The position numbers and the translations under genes are program-made. This document shows, piece by piece, positions 23,362 through 34,138 of a stretch of 64,000 nt of DNA. The first letter of the stretch is position 1. Each line of letters opens with the position of its first letter. This DNA is from Dinochytrium kinnereticum (Eukaryota; Chytridiomycota; Chytridiomycetes; Chytridiales; Chytridiaceae), in the NCBI GenBank assembly GCA_027604005.1, contig JADGJT010000033.1:1-64000 (forward strand), given 5' to 3'. The notes under the pieces are model-generated. The model ran no database searches and was not told the DNA's origin. It saw nothing but the letters and a program-made list of their open reading frames with translations.

Positions 23362-25267
23362 TTACGTTTTGGTCCGCTTAAGAATGTAGTTTCTGGGGAT
23401 CCCAGATGATTTCGCGAAAGAGAAACGGCTGCGTCCAAAGAAAAGAACCAACAGGAAGGCGATTAATATGGAGGCCTTTAAAATGACTTCGGATGTAGTT
23501 TGGTTATAAATCTTGGGGCTTTCCTCATGGAAGATGACTGGCTCAGGCCCTCGAATTTCTCCATAAAGGGATAGCTGCCACGAATGTAGTTGGCCAATGT
23601 CCTGAGGGTTCGCGACGTCTCTTACAGTCAGCGTCCAATTTCCAACCGGATTTTCGCCCCTTAGGAGATGTTAAGGGAGACCCGAAAAGTCAAAAGGCCT
23701 CTTACCAATGTAGAATAGATGTAAAGGTGTAATTTCTAAATCCGTTCGAGCTGGTATCCCGTATACGTGGTGGAGCTAAGAGAGACCTGTAACCGTGAGG
23801 GGATATCAGCCAAATCTCGAGGTCCCCGCGTCTCATATGCGATATGTCGACAGTGACTGCAACGTGCTCCAAGGTTCCAATTTCGTCAACTTCCCATGTA
23901 TTCACCCGAATACTCGACATCAATAAAGACCTGATTGATGACTTTGAATTTTCCAAAGCAGGTTCATAGGGGATAATCTTGTCCACAATGTTTACGGGTG
24001 AAAGGAATGTAGTCATGTTCCTCACAGTTTGAAACGCCATGGCGTTCAAAATGAGTTTCTCCGCATCCAGCTTTCCGAAGCCAAACTTTCGAGAATACAC
24101 CCTTGCAGAAGCCACTTTTTGCCATGAGAGGTCATTTAGGGAAAAGGGGATTGCGGAGCGCACGATTAAATGCTGAATATCGCGCCAGGTAAGGTCAGGG
24201 CGAATTTCTAAAGCCAGAGCCATCAATCCCGCGGCCAGAGGCGTTGCAGCAGACGTCTTTCTGTGCTTGTTGGTGCATTGGCCGTCAATGTCCGTTGTAT
24301 GCTGTTTAAAGTGATTTAAAAAATATTGGTTTGGTGAAGTCAGTTACCAGTCCGTCGCCATTCCCTGATGAAGAGTAGGTCACGGCCAAGATAGATGTGC
24401 ATTTTTCAGAGTAGGAGGGATGTTGGTCATTCCTATCAATAGCACCAATCGTAACGGTATAGATAGAGTTTGCGAGTCCGTCAAAATTACTAGAAAGATA
24501 CGTGAGCATGTAAAAGAAGGACGTTGAGTGTCTTGCAGTGCTATTCTTACCAGTCATCACCATAGTCCCCTCCATTCCCACTTGCAAATACAAATATGGA
24601 CCCCTTTCCTCTCCGACCGTTGGTGATGCCATCAAGTAGAGCCTTCTGTACCACTGGCGGTGGTTTATACAGAGTCGTCCCATCGTCCTTTGGCCCCCAA
24701 CTGCAAGAGTAGATATCATTTAATTGATACGCGTAATTGAGCGCCTTTGCCTCCTCGAGCTCTGTCACGTTAGTTGACAGTAAACGAATGCCTGACACCC
24801 TGGATCCCCATGCTACTCCCACTCCGCACTCATTGTTCGGTGCCGCGGCAATCTGCCCTGCACAGCGTGTTCCGTGCCTATCCGTTGGCAATCGAGGCAG
24901 GGGCAGCGGCTGCCTGGTGTTGAAGTCGTAGGATCCTTCAGGACACTGGAAGTGTCAGGGTGGGTCAAAACAAGAAAACACAAACAAAACGGGACGCCAG
25001 ATCAGGGTGACGAAAATCCAACCCATCATCAACGACAGCGACGACAACGCCAGCGCCGGTGATGCCCATCTTCCAGACGGGCAAAACATTCAGATCGTGG
25101 CCGGCATTCACTCTATTGACCTATTGTAAAAAGAGAGCGGTCAAATCAAGAACGCCTTGCCGAGTGCAGCGCACCAAATGCCACTGCCGCGCAAACCCCG
25201 GGTCTTCGAAGTCGATATCGCCGTGGTCGGCAAGGCTGCTGGCACGCCAAGGCCCTGCCGACTGCAT
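23362..25267 (-). CDS. KEX2: Kexin/furin-type subtilisin protease, N-terminally short
   Basis: Proprotein convertase of the late Golgi that cuts after dibasic sites. Six exons: 25267-25175, 25120-24986, 24945-24551, 24489-24348, 24301-23706, 23659-23362 (552 aa). Catalytic Asp is in [10 protein letters not shown], His in [10 protein letters not shown], oxyanion Asn in FASGNGGD, Ser in [13 protein letters not shown] domain follows ([38 protein letters not shown]) and then one C-terminal TM helix ([20 protein letters not shown]) with a short tail. The model begins only ~20 residues before the mature-enzyme motif [10 protein letters not shown]: there is no signal peptide and no ~100-residue prodomain, and an in-frame stop lies just upstream. 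The residue before the catalytic Thr-Ser is Lys rather than Gly. Divergent from PP2C, 81 bp away. Confidence 0.88.
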
Positions 25268-25348
25268 GTCAGCCTAGGCAAATTGACAGGGCAACGGCCT
25301 TGGCCACTTTATAAATATTAAATATTAAAAAAAGACGCTCAACAAAAA
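25268..25348. promoter_or_regulatory. Compact bidirectional promoter (kexin / PP2C)
   Basis: 81 bp between the two start codons. An AT-rich TATA-like stretch, tataaatatt, sits at about 25309-25318 and could serve either direction. Confidence 0.45.
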
Positions 25349-27050
25349 ATGGTCGTTCGGGTCTCCGCCGTCAGGGGACGCATCGTCCAGCGGGCCTTCT
25401 TCTCCAACGTCGCAAAGGCACCGAATGCTCAGCAGGATTGGCGTAAGCATCTGAACACGCGCAATGCGATTGCCTCCATCGGTGTAGCTGGCTTCCTGGT
25501 GTCCGCATGGTACCTCACCCCTCGGCGCATCAATGAGGCGGCAAAGTTCAACAAGCGAGCAGAGGACGATGCCAACCTGCCGATTGAGATGAGAGTCGGA
25601 AGTCCCAATCTTCCTTTGAAGGAGATTGACAACCAGGTTACGGCTTTCGAGTCGACTGTGCTTCCGCCGAATTCGTCCACCTCTATCGTTCGCATCGATG
25701 TCGATTACCTGAATTCAAACGACCCCATCGAGGATAAGAACTTTGTGGTTGCCCTTCCGAAGCGCGGCATCGCTGTTGGGGTTTTGGACGGGCATTGGGC
25801 CCCCCATTGCGTTACGAAGGTTCAAAAGTATCTGCCCTCGTATATTCACAGATACATTTCAAAGTCAAAAGCAAGCGAAGATGCATTGATCTTAAAAGCT
25901 CTTTCGACGGCGTTTGAGACACTGGATGGTGACCTCCTTGATCTTACAGCAAAGGTCATCCCAGGTTTCCACCAAAAGTCACCAGCTGAGATTCGACAAC
26001 TGCCCTTGGACGTCAAAAAGCAGGGCCAGCAGGCCGCCTTCCTGGGTCTGGAAGGATCCTGCGGTCTTGTGGCATATGTGGAAGGGGATAGTCTATACAC
26101 TGCCCATGCGGGAGATAGGTTAGATTCTGGCATTCCTGTTTAAATTGGACCTAACCCTTTGAATGCAGTCGTGCTGTCCTGGGTCAAAAAAATAAGGATG
26201 GTTCTTGGAAGGCTGTGAGGCTTACGGCTGATCACACTCCGAAGAACCCGGAAGAACTTAAGCGCTTGACATCAGAGCATCCAGGGGAGGAGAAAACCGT
26301 AGCCTTTGAACGAAAGGGGGAGGAAGGCTATCCTCGCGTAATTGGGGGAATGGCGTGCTCTCGTGCTTTCGGGGATGGACGTTTCAAGTGGGCTTTGGAC
26401 ATGCAGGAAAGAATCACGGCTCTCTTAGATGGGCATCCTCTCGCGCGCCGTTTCCGACCTTTCTCTACATGCAAGACGCCCCCATGTAAGCCATTGGTAT
26501 AGCAAATGACTTAGGCATTGAATTTGCATAGACATGACCGCCAAGCCAGATCTTTCATCAAGATCTTTAACTTCGGATGACTACTTCCTTGTTTTGGGTT
26601 CTGATGGTATTTTCGATAATCTCAGTGACGAAGAGGTTGTGTCGGCCGTTGGAGCATTTTTGGACGGCAAGCATGCAAAATTTAACATGGAGGCTACTCC
26701 CAAGGCTAACCTGGACGTGAGGGACGGAAACGCTGGCTCTCATTTGGTTAGGACGGCATTGGCAAACGGATTTGGTATTGAAGGTATTTTCAGTAAAAGC
26801 TTGCGAGTTACTGAAAGATATTTAAAGGCCAGTCACGGATGCTGACCATCGAGAAAAGATCATGCCGAGATTACAGGTATATTTTGTGCTTTTATTTGTT
26901 TGTTTTTTACAAACTGTGTTTAGGGATGATATGACTGCCGCTGTGGTTTTTTTCAAACCAGCAAGCAAATATTTACGGAATAAGGAGCAACCCCGCTCAT
27001 ACAGAGTCGTTGACCATGTTAAAGAAGATTTGGAATTGAAGTCTTTGTAA
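25349..27050 (+). CDS. Mitochondrial PP2C phosphatase (pyruvate dehydrogenase phosphatase / Ptc5-like)
   Basis: Mg/Mn-dependent Ser/Thr phosphatase, by family likely to act on mitochondrial proteins such as pyruvate dehydrogenase E1. Five exons: 25349-26118, 26169-26485, 26532-26783, 26828-26876, 26924-27050 (504 aa). The N-terminus (MVVRVSAVRGRIVQRAFF) is Arg-rich without acidic residues, like a matrix-targeting presequence, followed by one hydrophobic segment (SIGVAGFLVSAWYL). PP2C motifs: GVLDGHWAPH, LEGSCGLVAYVEGDSLYTAHAGDSRAVLG, ACSRAFGDGRFKW, KTPPYMTAKPD, LVLGSDGIFDNLSDEEVV and YRDDMTAAVVFF. The last motif appears only when two small introns (44 and 47 nt) are removed. The residue after DGH is Trp where Gly, Ala or Val is usual. 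Convergent with the deacetylase, 88 bp between stops. Confidence 0.88.
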
Positions 27051-27138
27051 TTGCCCATAAAATATAGTGAATTTGTAGAAATGCTATTTCCACCCATTTT
27101 CAAAGCCTTTGTGAATTTTAAATCGATATACATATCTA

Positions 27139-28735
27139 TCAGTTAAGCCCCTTACCTTTCAATACATTCGAAACGTTAGTCCCGATAGCAGGAACGTCGT
27201 AACCTATGGAGGTTTAGTATGAATTTCTTTGAACGCCTTCTTACCTCCTTCCATTATAAACAAAGTTGGAATAGATAGTCCTCCAATGATTTTTCCAATG
27301 TCTAAATAGCATTCCGAGGTTATGCAAAAATTCCCAACAACATCTTTTATAAAAGTATCGACTCCTAAGGAGACAACAACAACCTGTGGCTTGTAATCTT
27401 TTATCCTTCCTTCCACGACGGTTTTCAAAGCATGGACGTATTCAGCATCCTTTGTGCCGATCGGCAATGGTATGTTCACATTGAATCCTTTACCAGCCCC
27501 TTCGCCGATTTCGGAAGATGAGCCCCAGTAAAAGGGATAGTCTAAATGGCCATGCAAGGAAACATACAAAGGGTTTGCTTCAGAGTAAAAGATTTCTTGT
27601 GTGCTATTAAGACTTAATGTACATTTGTAATGAGCAAGATAACATACCCATTTCCTAACGTTTATTTCGTTAATAAAGGCTTCAGATGGTCTAAATATTA
27701 ACTTACCATGATGATAATCAATATCTAGAATCGCAACCCGTTCTAGCTTATAAGTGTCGATGAGGTGCCTAACAGCAATAGCAGCGTTGTTGAAAAAGCA
27801 ATATCCACCACATAAATCTTCATGCGCATGGTGACCTAGTAACATCACAACACACTGAATTTTAATAAACAATATCAAGAGAAAAGTGTGTAGTAAATGG
27901 TAAATGAATCAACGAACCCGGGGGCCTCGTCAACGCAAAAACTGCCCTATCTCCGCTATCCAGAAGCGCATTTGCAGCAGTAATGGCAACTTGAACGGCA
28001 TCGTACGCGGCTGCGAAAGTACCTTCCGCTATAATTCCACAGGTGTCGTAACAAAAAAAGCCAGGTCTTCCGAGCGCTCCACCATCAGCGCGGAATTCCA
28101 CTCCTTCAATAGACTCCACGGTTTTGTTTGCCTTTTCGGTGCGAATACGTCTTGTTGGAATTAATGTTGACATTTATGATGTGGACACTTCACCTCTCAT
28201 TCGAGAAATCTCTGACGGCGTAAACATCTGGGAAGACTCCATCTGGATTTCCGCCTGCATTTGCAACATCCAGGTTAAAATATTATACCAACCCACATAA
28301 AAGCTTATGTATTTAAATATATCCTCTAAAGCATCTAAATCATCCAAATGACCCAGCAAAGAAAGCAGCAAAACAGTTGAACGTAACCTTTTGAGATCCA
28401 CTGAGTTATATTTTAAAACTTCGCGCAGAAAAAACATGACACCAACCGCGCTGTAAGCATTTTGAAAATACTTATTTTTTTCGCCCAAAGCAAGAGTCAT
28501 TACATTGAAATTCACGTTAAATCAAAACCTCCACATAAGCCTTTGTATGGACACGTAGGATGGGTTCCATGCCATGATCCTTGGGGGGGATAACGGCATC
28601 CGTCAAAGTTCCCACCACAGCCTTCAAGATCGAGTCCATGCGCGCCGGGCACTCTTTGAAAGGCACAAACCGCCCCAGCTCTAGCTCGTGCTTTGGATCA
28701 TGCCTCCTGTGACCCTCTGTGAAGACGACCTTCAT
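27139..28735 (-). CDS. Acetylpolyamine amidohydrolase-type deacetylase (HDAC superfamily), microexon gene
   Basis: Zn-dependent deacetylase; the closest pattern is bacterial-type acetylpolyamine amidohydrolase rather than a classical class I HDAC. Nine exons: 28735-28529, 28400-28388, 28303-28289, 28254-28194, 28150-27918, 27835-27707, 27654-27648, 27603-27245, 27203-27139 (362 aa, the normal family length). Marks in order: FTEGHRRHDPKHELELGRFVPFKECPAR, GNPDGVFPDVYAVRD, RPPGHHAHEDLCGGYCFFNNAAIA, the metal-site DIDYHHGNGTQEIFY, SLGVDTF and IMEGGYDVPA. The 7-nt exon supplies the codons of the invariant Gly-Asn-Gly in YHHGNGTQ; without it the frame reads into stop-rich sequence. The 13- and 15-nt exons near the 5' end are more tentative (helix YVEWISKAFMWVGGNPDG). 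Divergent from ARFRP1, 54 bp. Confidence 0.82.
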
Positions 28736-28789
28736 TTTCAGGTGGAACAAAAAATTCTAAGTAAATATAGTGGCAAAAGGGATGCCCAG
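28736..28789. promoter_or_regulatory. 54-bp shared promoter (deacetylase / ARFRP1)
   Basis: The two start codons face away from each other with 54 bp between them; the region is A-rich (aacaaaaaattctaagtaaa). Transcription of one or both genes must start within this interval or overlap the other gene. Confidence 0.45.
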
Positions 28790-29675
28790 ATGTACACCCT
28801 TTTGAGCGGCCTCTACACGCAATGGTCTCGGAAGGAGGAGTTTAATGTGGTCATCCTTGGCCTGGACAACGCAGGTAAAACGGTGGGACCTTTTGCATCT
28901 GCAAGCGTGCGTGCTGAGCTCGTAGATCGCAGACCCTGCTCGAGCGCATCAAGGCAACATACACCACTGGAAGAACGCTGTCGCCGGAGCAGATCGGGCC
29001 CACAATTGGACTCAACAGTAAGGATAGGGATTAGGCTCCTTTGCCAACGATCCTGTTTTATTAAAGTCTGTCTCTTTCTTGTTTGTTTTAGTTGGGAAGA
29101 TCGAGCTTCAATCTGTTCGCTTGAACTTCTGGGATCTGGGGGGTCAGCGTGATTTGCTGAGAATATGGAGCAAGTACTATACAGAGTGTCATGGAGTTAT
29201 ATTTGTGATTGATTCCACAGACGAGGGTCGCATTCAAGACGTGAAAGATGCCTTTGGTCAGTACAGTATGCCCTTTGCTTTGACCAGGTTTCGCTTTTCC
29301 TTTCCACCTTCATATTATCGAGGCTTTAAGAAGAAGAAGGATGATCTCACAAATCACTAGAAATGGTCATATCGAGCGATCTGATTGAAGGCGTCCCCGT
29401 CTTGATGCTCGCAAACAAAGCAGACATGCCTGGCGCGCTGTCTGTAGCGGACGTGAAAGAGAGGTTCAATGATGTCGCCATGAAGCTGGGAGCAAGAGAC
29501 AGCAAGGTGATGGCCGTATCGGCGCTGAGAGGGTGAGTGGCTTAGCAAGCATCAGGTGCGTTCTGTTCTGACGGCTATAACCCGCAGGGAGGGAGTTCGA
29601 GACGCCATCGACTGGCTCTACGTCCGCCTGGATAGAAACCGCGTCAATAGACCGCCGTTAATAAAAGATCGTTGA
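28790..29675 (+). CDS. ARFRP1: ARF-related small GTPase ARFRP1 / yeast Arl3
   Basis: Trans-Golgi small GTPase that recruits Arl1 and golgins. Five exons: 28790-28882, 28933-29017, 29092-29256, 29361-29532, 29588-29675 (200 aa; family length 198-201). P-loop GLDNAGKT, switch I ending PTIGLN, switch II WDLGGQRDL, NKAD as LMLANKADMPG and the SAL motif AVSALRG are present. The start MYTLLSGLY lacks the Gly2 used for myristoylation by ARFs; this is the known hallmark of ARFRP1/Arl3, whose Tyr2-type N-terminus is acetylated instead. Exon 1 ends exactly within the P-loop Lys-Thr. The gene is followed after 77 bp by Ubp8 on the same strand. Confidence 0.94.
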
Positions 29676-29752
29676 AGTAATCGTCGCTGCGTGAGCCTGG
29701 GTGTTGGCATCGAGCATTGACCAATTACTCAAATTTTCATTACCAGGAGGCA

Positions 29753-32479
29753 ATGGCTCCCAGCAAAGCAAAGGCGAAAGCGCCAGCGTCGAAGCCATCC
29801 GCCACAGGACCGCAGATCTCTCCGTACGCGGTGTTCCGAGCCGCTGAGGCGCCTGCCCCTCAAGGATGCTCGCATCTGGCCGAGCTTAAGCATGATCCGC
29901 CTGGTGCTGGCCCCGAATTCACGCAGGCTGCCAAGGACTTGGTTCATAACTTCCGGGAGGCGGTTAGGCATTCGCTGGGGTATTTGAACAGGAGCCAGCT
30001 TCAGATCACAAAGAAGATTGCATTGACAGCTTTGTCGAAAAAGGGTGATGAGGATGAGGAGACTAGTGGGAAGAAGAGGAAGAAACCTTCTGGTGTCGAT
30101 ACGGAGATTCAGGCTATTGAGCAGGTAGTTTTTGTATCTTTTCATTCCTTCCTGAGGCTAAAAACGAGGCTTACGATCTTTAGTTTCAAATGCCTTGCTG
30201 CTCCGTATGCGAGGAATCTCTTGGCCGACTTCACACGTGTCTTCATTGTATGCAGGTGTTTTGCATAAAGGAGAAGCACCTTCACACGCATCTCGATAGC
30301 AAAGGCCACACTTTTGGTATGATGCCTATTTTATTGTCTTTCTCTTACATGAACATCAACTGCTAGCCGTGGATATGGGACATCATAATCTGTATTGCAG
30401 GCTCTGCAAGGACTACGTATACGACATTGACTTCGACCGGATCATCCATTCCGAGCGGTTTAGAATTGACAATATTGTTTCAAAGTTCAAAGGTGCAGCA
30501 TCCGTCATCAGATTCCCCTCAATCCTCCATATCACGCGATTGACTTTTTTGCATCCAGGCGTCAAGCGTGTTCGATGTCAAGAGTGGTCCCCCAGTATTG
30601 AAGAAGCAAAAACCATAAAAAGACTATCGACCCCCGCGAAGAAATGCTCTGGCCTCCGAGGACTCCGCAACATGGGATCAACGGTAAGCCTCTCATTGCA
30701 AGGTTAGCTGGCCCTACTGAAACTCCGAATTTCAGTGCTTTATGAATGTCGTGTTACAGACCTTCATGCACAATCCCCTCATGAGACTTCACTTCATGAG
30801 CGACAAGCATAATCAAGATCTTTGCAAATATAAAATTGCAAAACAGGTTTGCATAGCGTGTGAGCTTGATAATCTTTATGCACAGGTATGCGATTTTGGA
30901 TAAAGATGCTACAAGTTGAAAGAGACGCTAAAGCTTTTTTCTCGAGCAGTTCTATAGTGGACAAAGCACACCCTACGGCCCCACGTCATTTCTTTATTCG
31001 ATGTGGAAGTCAAATGCTGCTCTCGCAGCATACGCCCAGCAAGATTCCCATGAGTTCTTCATGTCCGTTCTCAACCTTGTCCATAACAGCTGCAGTGGTG
31101 AGTAGTTTGAAGAGCAACATTATCATATAACACCAAAGGGCAGGACTCCTTGAACACAATCAAAATAGCACATCCTGCAAATGCATTATACACACCGTTT
31201 TTGCTGGCTCCCTTCAATCCGACGTGACATGCCAAAAGTGCCATAATATCACAACGACCCACGACCCTATCTTTGATCTTTCACTTACCATTCGCCATTC
31301 AAAGAGTAGCAAGTCCGGGAAAAGTGGATCAAAGAAGAAATCCAGTGCTCCTGGAGGTGGGCCTTCATTGGACGCTTCACCTGGAGATTTAAAGGCCGAA
31401 TTAAAGGTTAAGGGGAAGGACGAGCATTGTACGTTGCTGGAGTGTCTGGAAAGGTTATTGTCATTCGTTTTTCTCTCTTCCTAACACAATTGTAAAGGAA
31501 TTTCGCAGCTGAAAAGCTAACCGCTTATCAATGTGGGAATCCTGAATGCGCTAAAACGGAGCACGCGCTTCAATCCGCTCCATCCACCCCTGGAACGCCT
31601 TCAAAGGAGATTGAGTCCATAAAGCATGTCACCGTGAAAACTCTTCCGCCAGTGCTTGCGATACAGTTAAAGGTATTCCCATTCCACACTTTTCGTTTTT
31701 GATGGTTCTAAATTTTAATACGATGGTAGCGATTTGAGCATTCGGGTCAAGGCTCGAAGGTTGAAACTTTTGTGAAGATCCCGCTTGAATTAGACATGAC
31801 GCCTTATACCACGAGGTCAGTTAAGGCACGGACGAAGAAGAATAAGAAGGATGCATCTGGATCAAAGAAGCATTCTTCAAAGCAACTCCTTCCTTTTGAC
31901 CCTCAAACGTATGAGTTATTGTTTGTTTTTTTTCGCAACCCTTACCCTTTTTTCCCCCCTGCCTGCAGGGATTCGGTACCGGAGTATCGATATTCACTGT
32001 TTGCTGTTATAAACCATCAAGGAAAGTTAGAAACTGGACACTACACTGCTTATGTGAAATGTCGTGGAGATGTAAGACGATTTCGCAGTCGCTGTTTTAT
32101 TTGGTTTGGGCTTTAATACTGGAGGTTTAACTCTTGTTTCAGTGGTTTTTCTTTGATGATCATAACGTACAGCTTTCTTCTCAAAAGGACGTATTGAACA
32201 GTAAAGTGTGAGTAGTTTTCTTTTATCTTCCTTAGACTAAAGCAAACGCAATTATTCCTAATCCTCAGCTACATGTGCTTTTATGTTCGAGAAAATCACA
32301 TGATGTCTCCTTCTGTTATCATAGAAGGCCAGGAATCTTTGTGCAATGTGAATTATTCTGATGGGCCTTCTGGAGGAAAAGGAAAAGTGACCGAGCTTAC
32401 GAATGCTATGATTGAGGATGAACTTATGGCCTCTGCAGAGGTGTCTCCTACTCGCGATTTTTATGATAATGCCAATTGA
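29753..32479 (+). CDS. UBP8: SAGA deubiquitinase Ubp8/USP22
   Basis: Catalytic subunit of the SAGA deubiquitinating module, removing ubiquitin from histone H2B. Twelve exons: 29753-30124, 30184-30316, 30367-30492, 30559-30683, 30736-30885, 30950-31097, 31144-31453, 31498-31672, 31730-31908, 31969-32071, 32143-32207, 32269-32479 (698 aa). N-terminal ZnF-UBP: CSHL, then CCSVCEESLGRLHTCLHC, KHLHTHLDSKGH, GHHNLYCRLCKDYVYD. The USP domain has the Cys box GLRGLRNMGSTCFMNVVLQ (Cys is the first codon of exon 5), QQDSHEF, CIIHTVFAGSLQSDVTCQKC with a structural zinc site, and the His box LETGHYTAYVKCRGDWFFFDDHNV. Lys/Ser-rich insertions (~50 and ~25 residues) in the fingers region make it longer than yeast Ubp8 (471 aa). 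A basic bipartite stretch GKKRKKPSG may be an NLS. Confidence 0.94.
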
Positions 32480-32925
32480 TGAAGTGATTGTGACTTTTCT
32501 CGTTTATCGCACCTTTGTTTTTCTTTGTTATTATGTTGCTTGTTTTTGCTTGGGTTTGGGATGGGACATAATTAGGGGTGTTTCTCATGTACGATTTCAT
32601 AGATGTTGTTTCCAAGTGGTTTTACCTTCAATTCTTGTTTTGTTATATGTTTTTCTTTTATTTTGTCTTCACACGCATACATATGGAGAGCTTGAAAAAG
32701 GCTTACCAACCATGACCTCGCAACGAATATATTCACCTTTACGAAATCCGATTGCTCAAAAAAAAAGGCGGGGCCGAAGATAAACTGTTCATCAAACCCC
32801 CTTCCTTCAATTTCCTGAATCGCTGCCGTTTCAACCCATTTGCATAGCCTTCCCCATTGAGATTTTCTTCTTCTTTTCTTTGAAGCCCGTACAATCGGTC
32901 AACCGTTTTTTTTCTTTTTGTATCA
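32480..32925. other. 3' flank region between convergent genes
   Basis: T-rich, especially 32500-32680, with no coding signal; probable 3' UTRs and terminators of Ubp8 (+) and the HAD phosphatase (-). Confidence 0.4.
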
Positions 32926-33873
32926 TTATCGAGGTTCTTTTTTCGTTGATGTGGGAGAGATCTCCTGCAGAGATTTGAGCACCTCGAGCCATGACGTTGC
33001 AACAAAGACACGGTCGGTCCATTCTGATTTTGTGAGGGTTGAAACAGACTGAAGGACTAGCCCGGCCTCCTTACAAGCCTTTTTGAAGGAATCAGAGGGC
33101 TCTTGAGATGGTTCGGGGACCAAATGAATCGCGAGATCCGACCATGCTGTTCACGCAAAACCAAAGGTTAGCGAAGTAGAAAAATAGGGGCAAGACACAG
33201 ACTCACCAAAACAAGGCACATCTGCAGTCCCATCCCCAATATAAACAACCGGATCCCCCAATCCTCCACCAGGAAAAACCCCAACCTCCCTCTCAAGTTT
33301 CTCAACCTTATCCTCCCCAACCAACAATCCGCCCCCAACAACTCCAGTGGCCCCACCCATCTCATCAAACTCCAAGTCATTCCCAACAACCCTCACAGTC
33401 CCAAACCCAACAACCTTCTCCAAACACCCCACCACAACGTCCATTGACCAATTCAACGTTGCCACGATGACAGGGAACGTCTTGAACCATTCCGCGGCCT
33501 CCACCCATCCCTCTCTCGTGGCGACCTGACGTCCGGTTTCACGGAGACGATGACGTGTGGCGCCTCTCAGCACTTGGGTGGATGCCACTCTGTCCAATGA
33601 CACGGATTCGATCTCCCTGCGGGTGAGGTGGGAGGTGGAGAGATCGGTTAGGTAGGCTGTTACCACTGAATCCCATGAGTCCTGGTAGACGGAGGGTAAG
33701 CCATCGAAAGGGATCGTTGGGGGTGATAGGAGGGGTTGGTGGAGACAGGAGGCGGCGGTTGAGGCGATGAGGGAGAGGGTGTCGTGACGGGTGATGGTGC
33801 CGTCAAAGTCGATGATGAGGCGCATTTGGTGTGAATTGGTGTTTGTGCGTGGGGTTTTTTTTTGGCATGACAT
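32926..33873 (-). CDS. HAD-superfamily phosphatase (phosphoserine-phosphatase-like)
   Basis: Two exons, 33873-33207 and 33146-32926 (295 aa). Motif I is LIIDFDGTITRHD (nucleophile Asp about residue 21), motif II is VIVATLNWS (Thr then Asn-Trp-Ser) and motif IV is VVYIGDGTADVPCFG followed, across the intron, by AWSDLA, as in phosphoserine-phosphatase/MtnX-like enzymes of fungi. The predicted cap lies between motifs I and II (SLIASTAASC to RHRLRET). The first ATG, in an ACCACCATG context, was chosen; a second Met 16 residues later directly precedes the core and is an alternative start. C-terminal residues 223-295 include a region of uncertain fold. No target is predictable; candidate substrates are small phosphometabolites. 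Confidence 0.78.
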
Positions 33874-34138
33874 GGTGGTTGTTATTATGGTCTGAATAAT
33901 GCTGAAGCAACCCCAGCGAACCTTTTCAAATGTCGTCTCTTTGAAGCGCTTTTGAGATGCGTGAGTTGGACGAGCTGGTTTCTTTCTGCTGTTTCCTAAA
34001 GTCTCGGAAGAAGAAAAAGAAAAGATGGTCTACGGGTGATCCACCAAGAAGACTTCACGTAAGCTTCAATAGCGCCCACCATTGGCGTCACTGCATCCAT
34101 ACCCGTGAATAGACGACAGCACAGAGAAGAGCATTCAT

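Noticed and set aside
26862..27050. Unspliced PP2C 3' end coding a hydrophobic stretch (VYFVLLFVCFLQTVF)
   Set aside because: Removing the 47-nt intron and starting exon 4 at 26828 gives the conserved YRDDMTAAVVFF; the hydrophobic reading has no family counterpart.
27661..27706. Read-through of the deacetylase metal loop (YHHGKLIFRPSE)
   Set aside because: The family requires GNGTQ here; the spliced microexon reading supplies it exactly.
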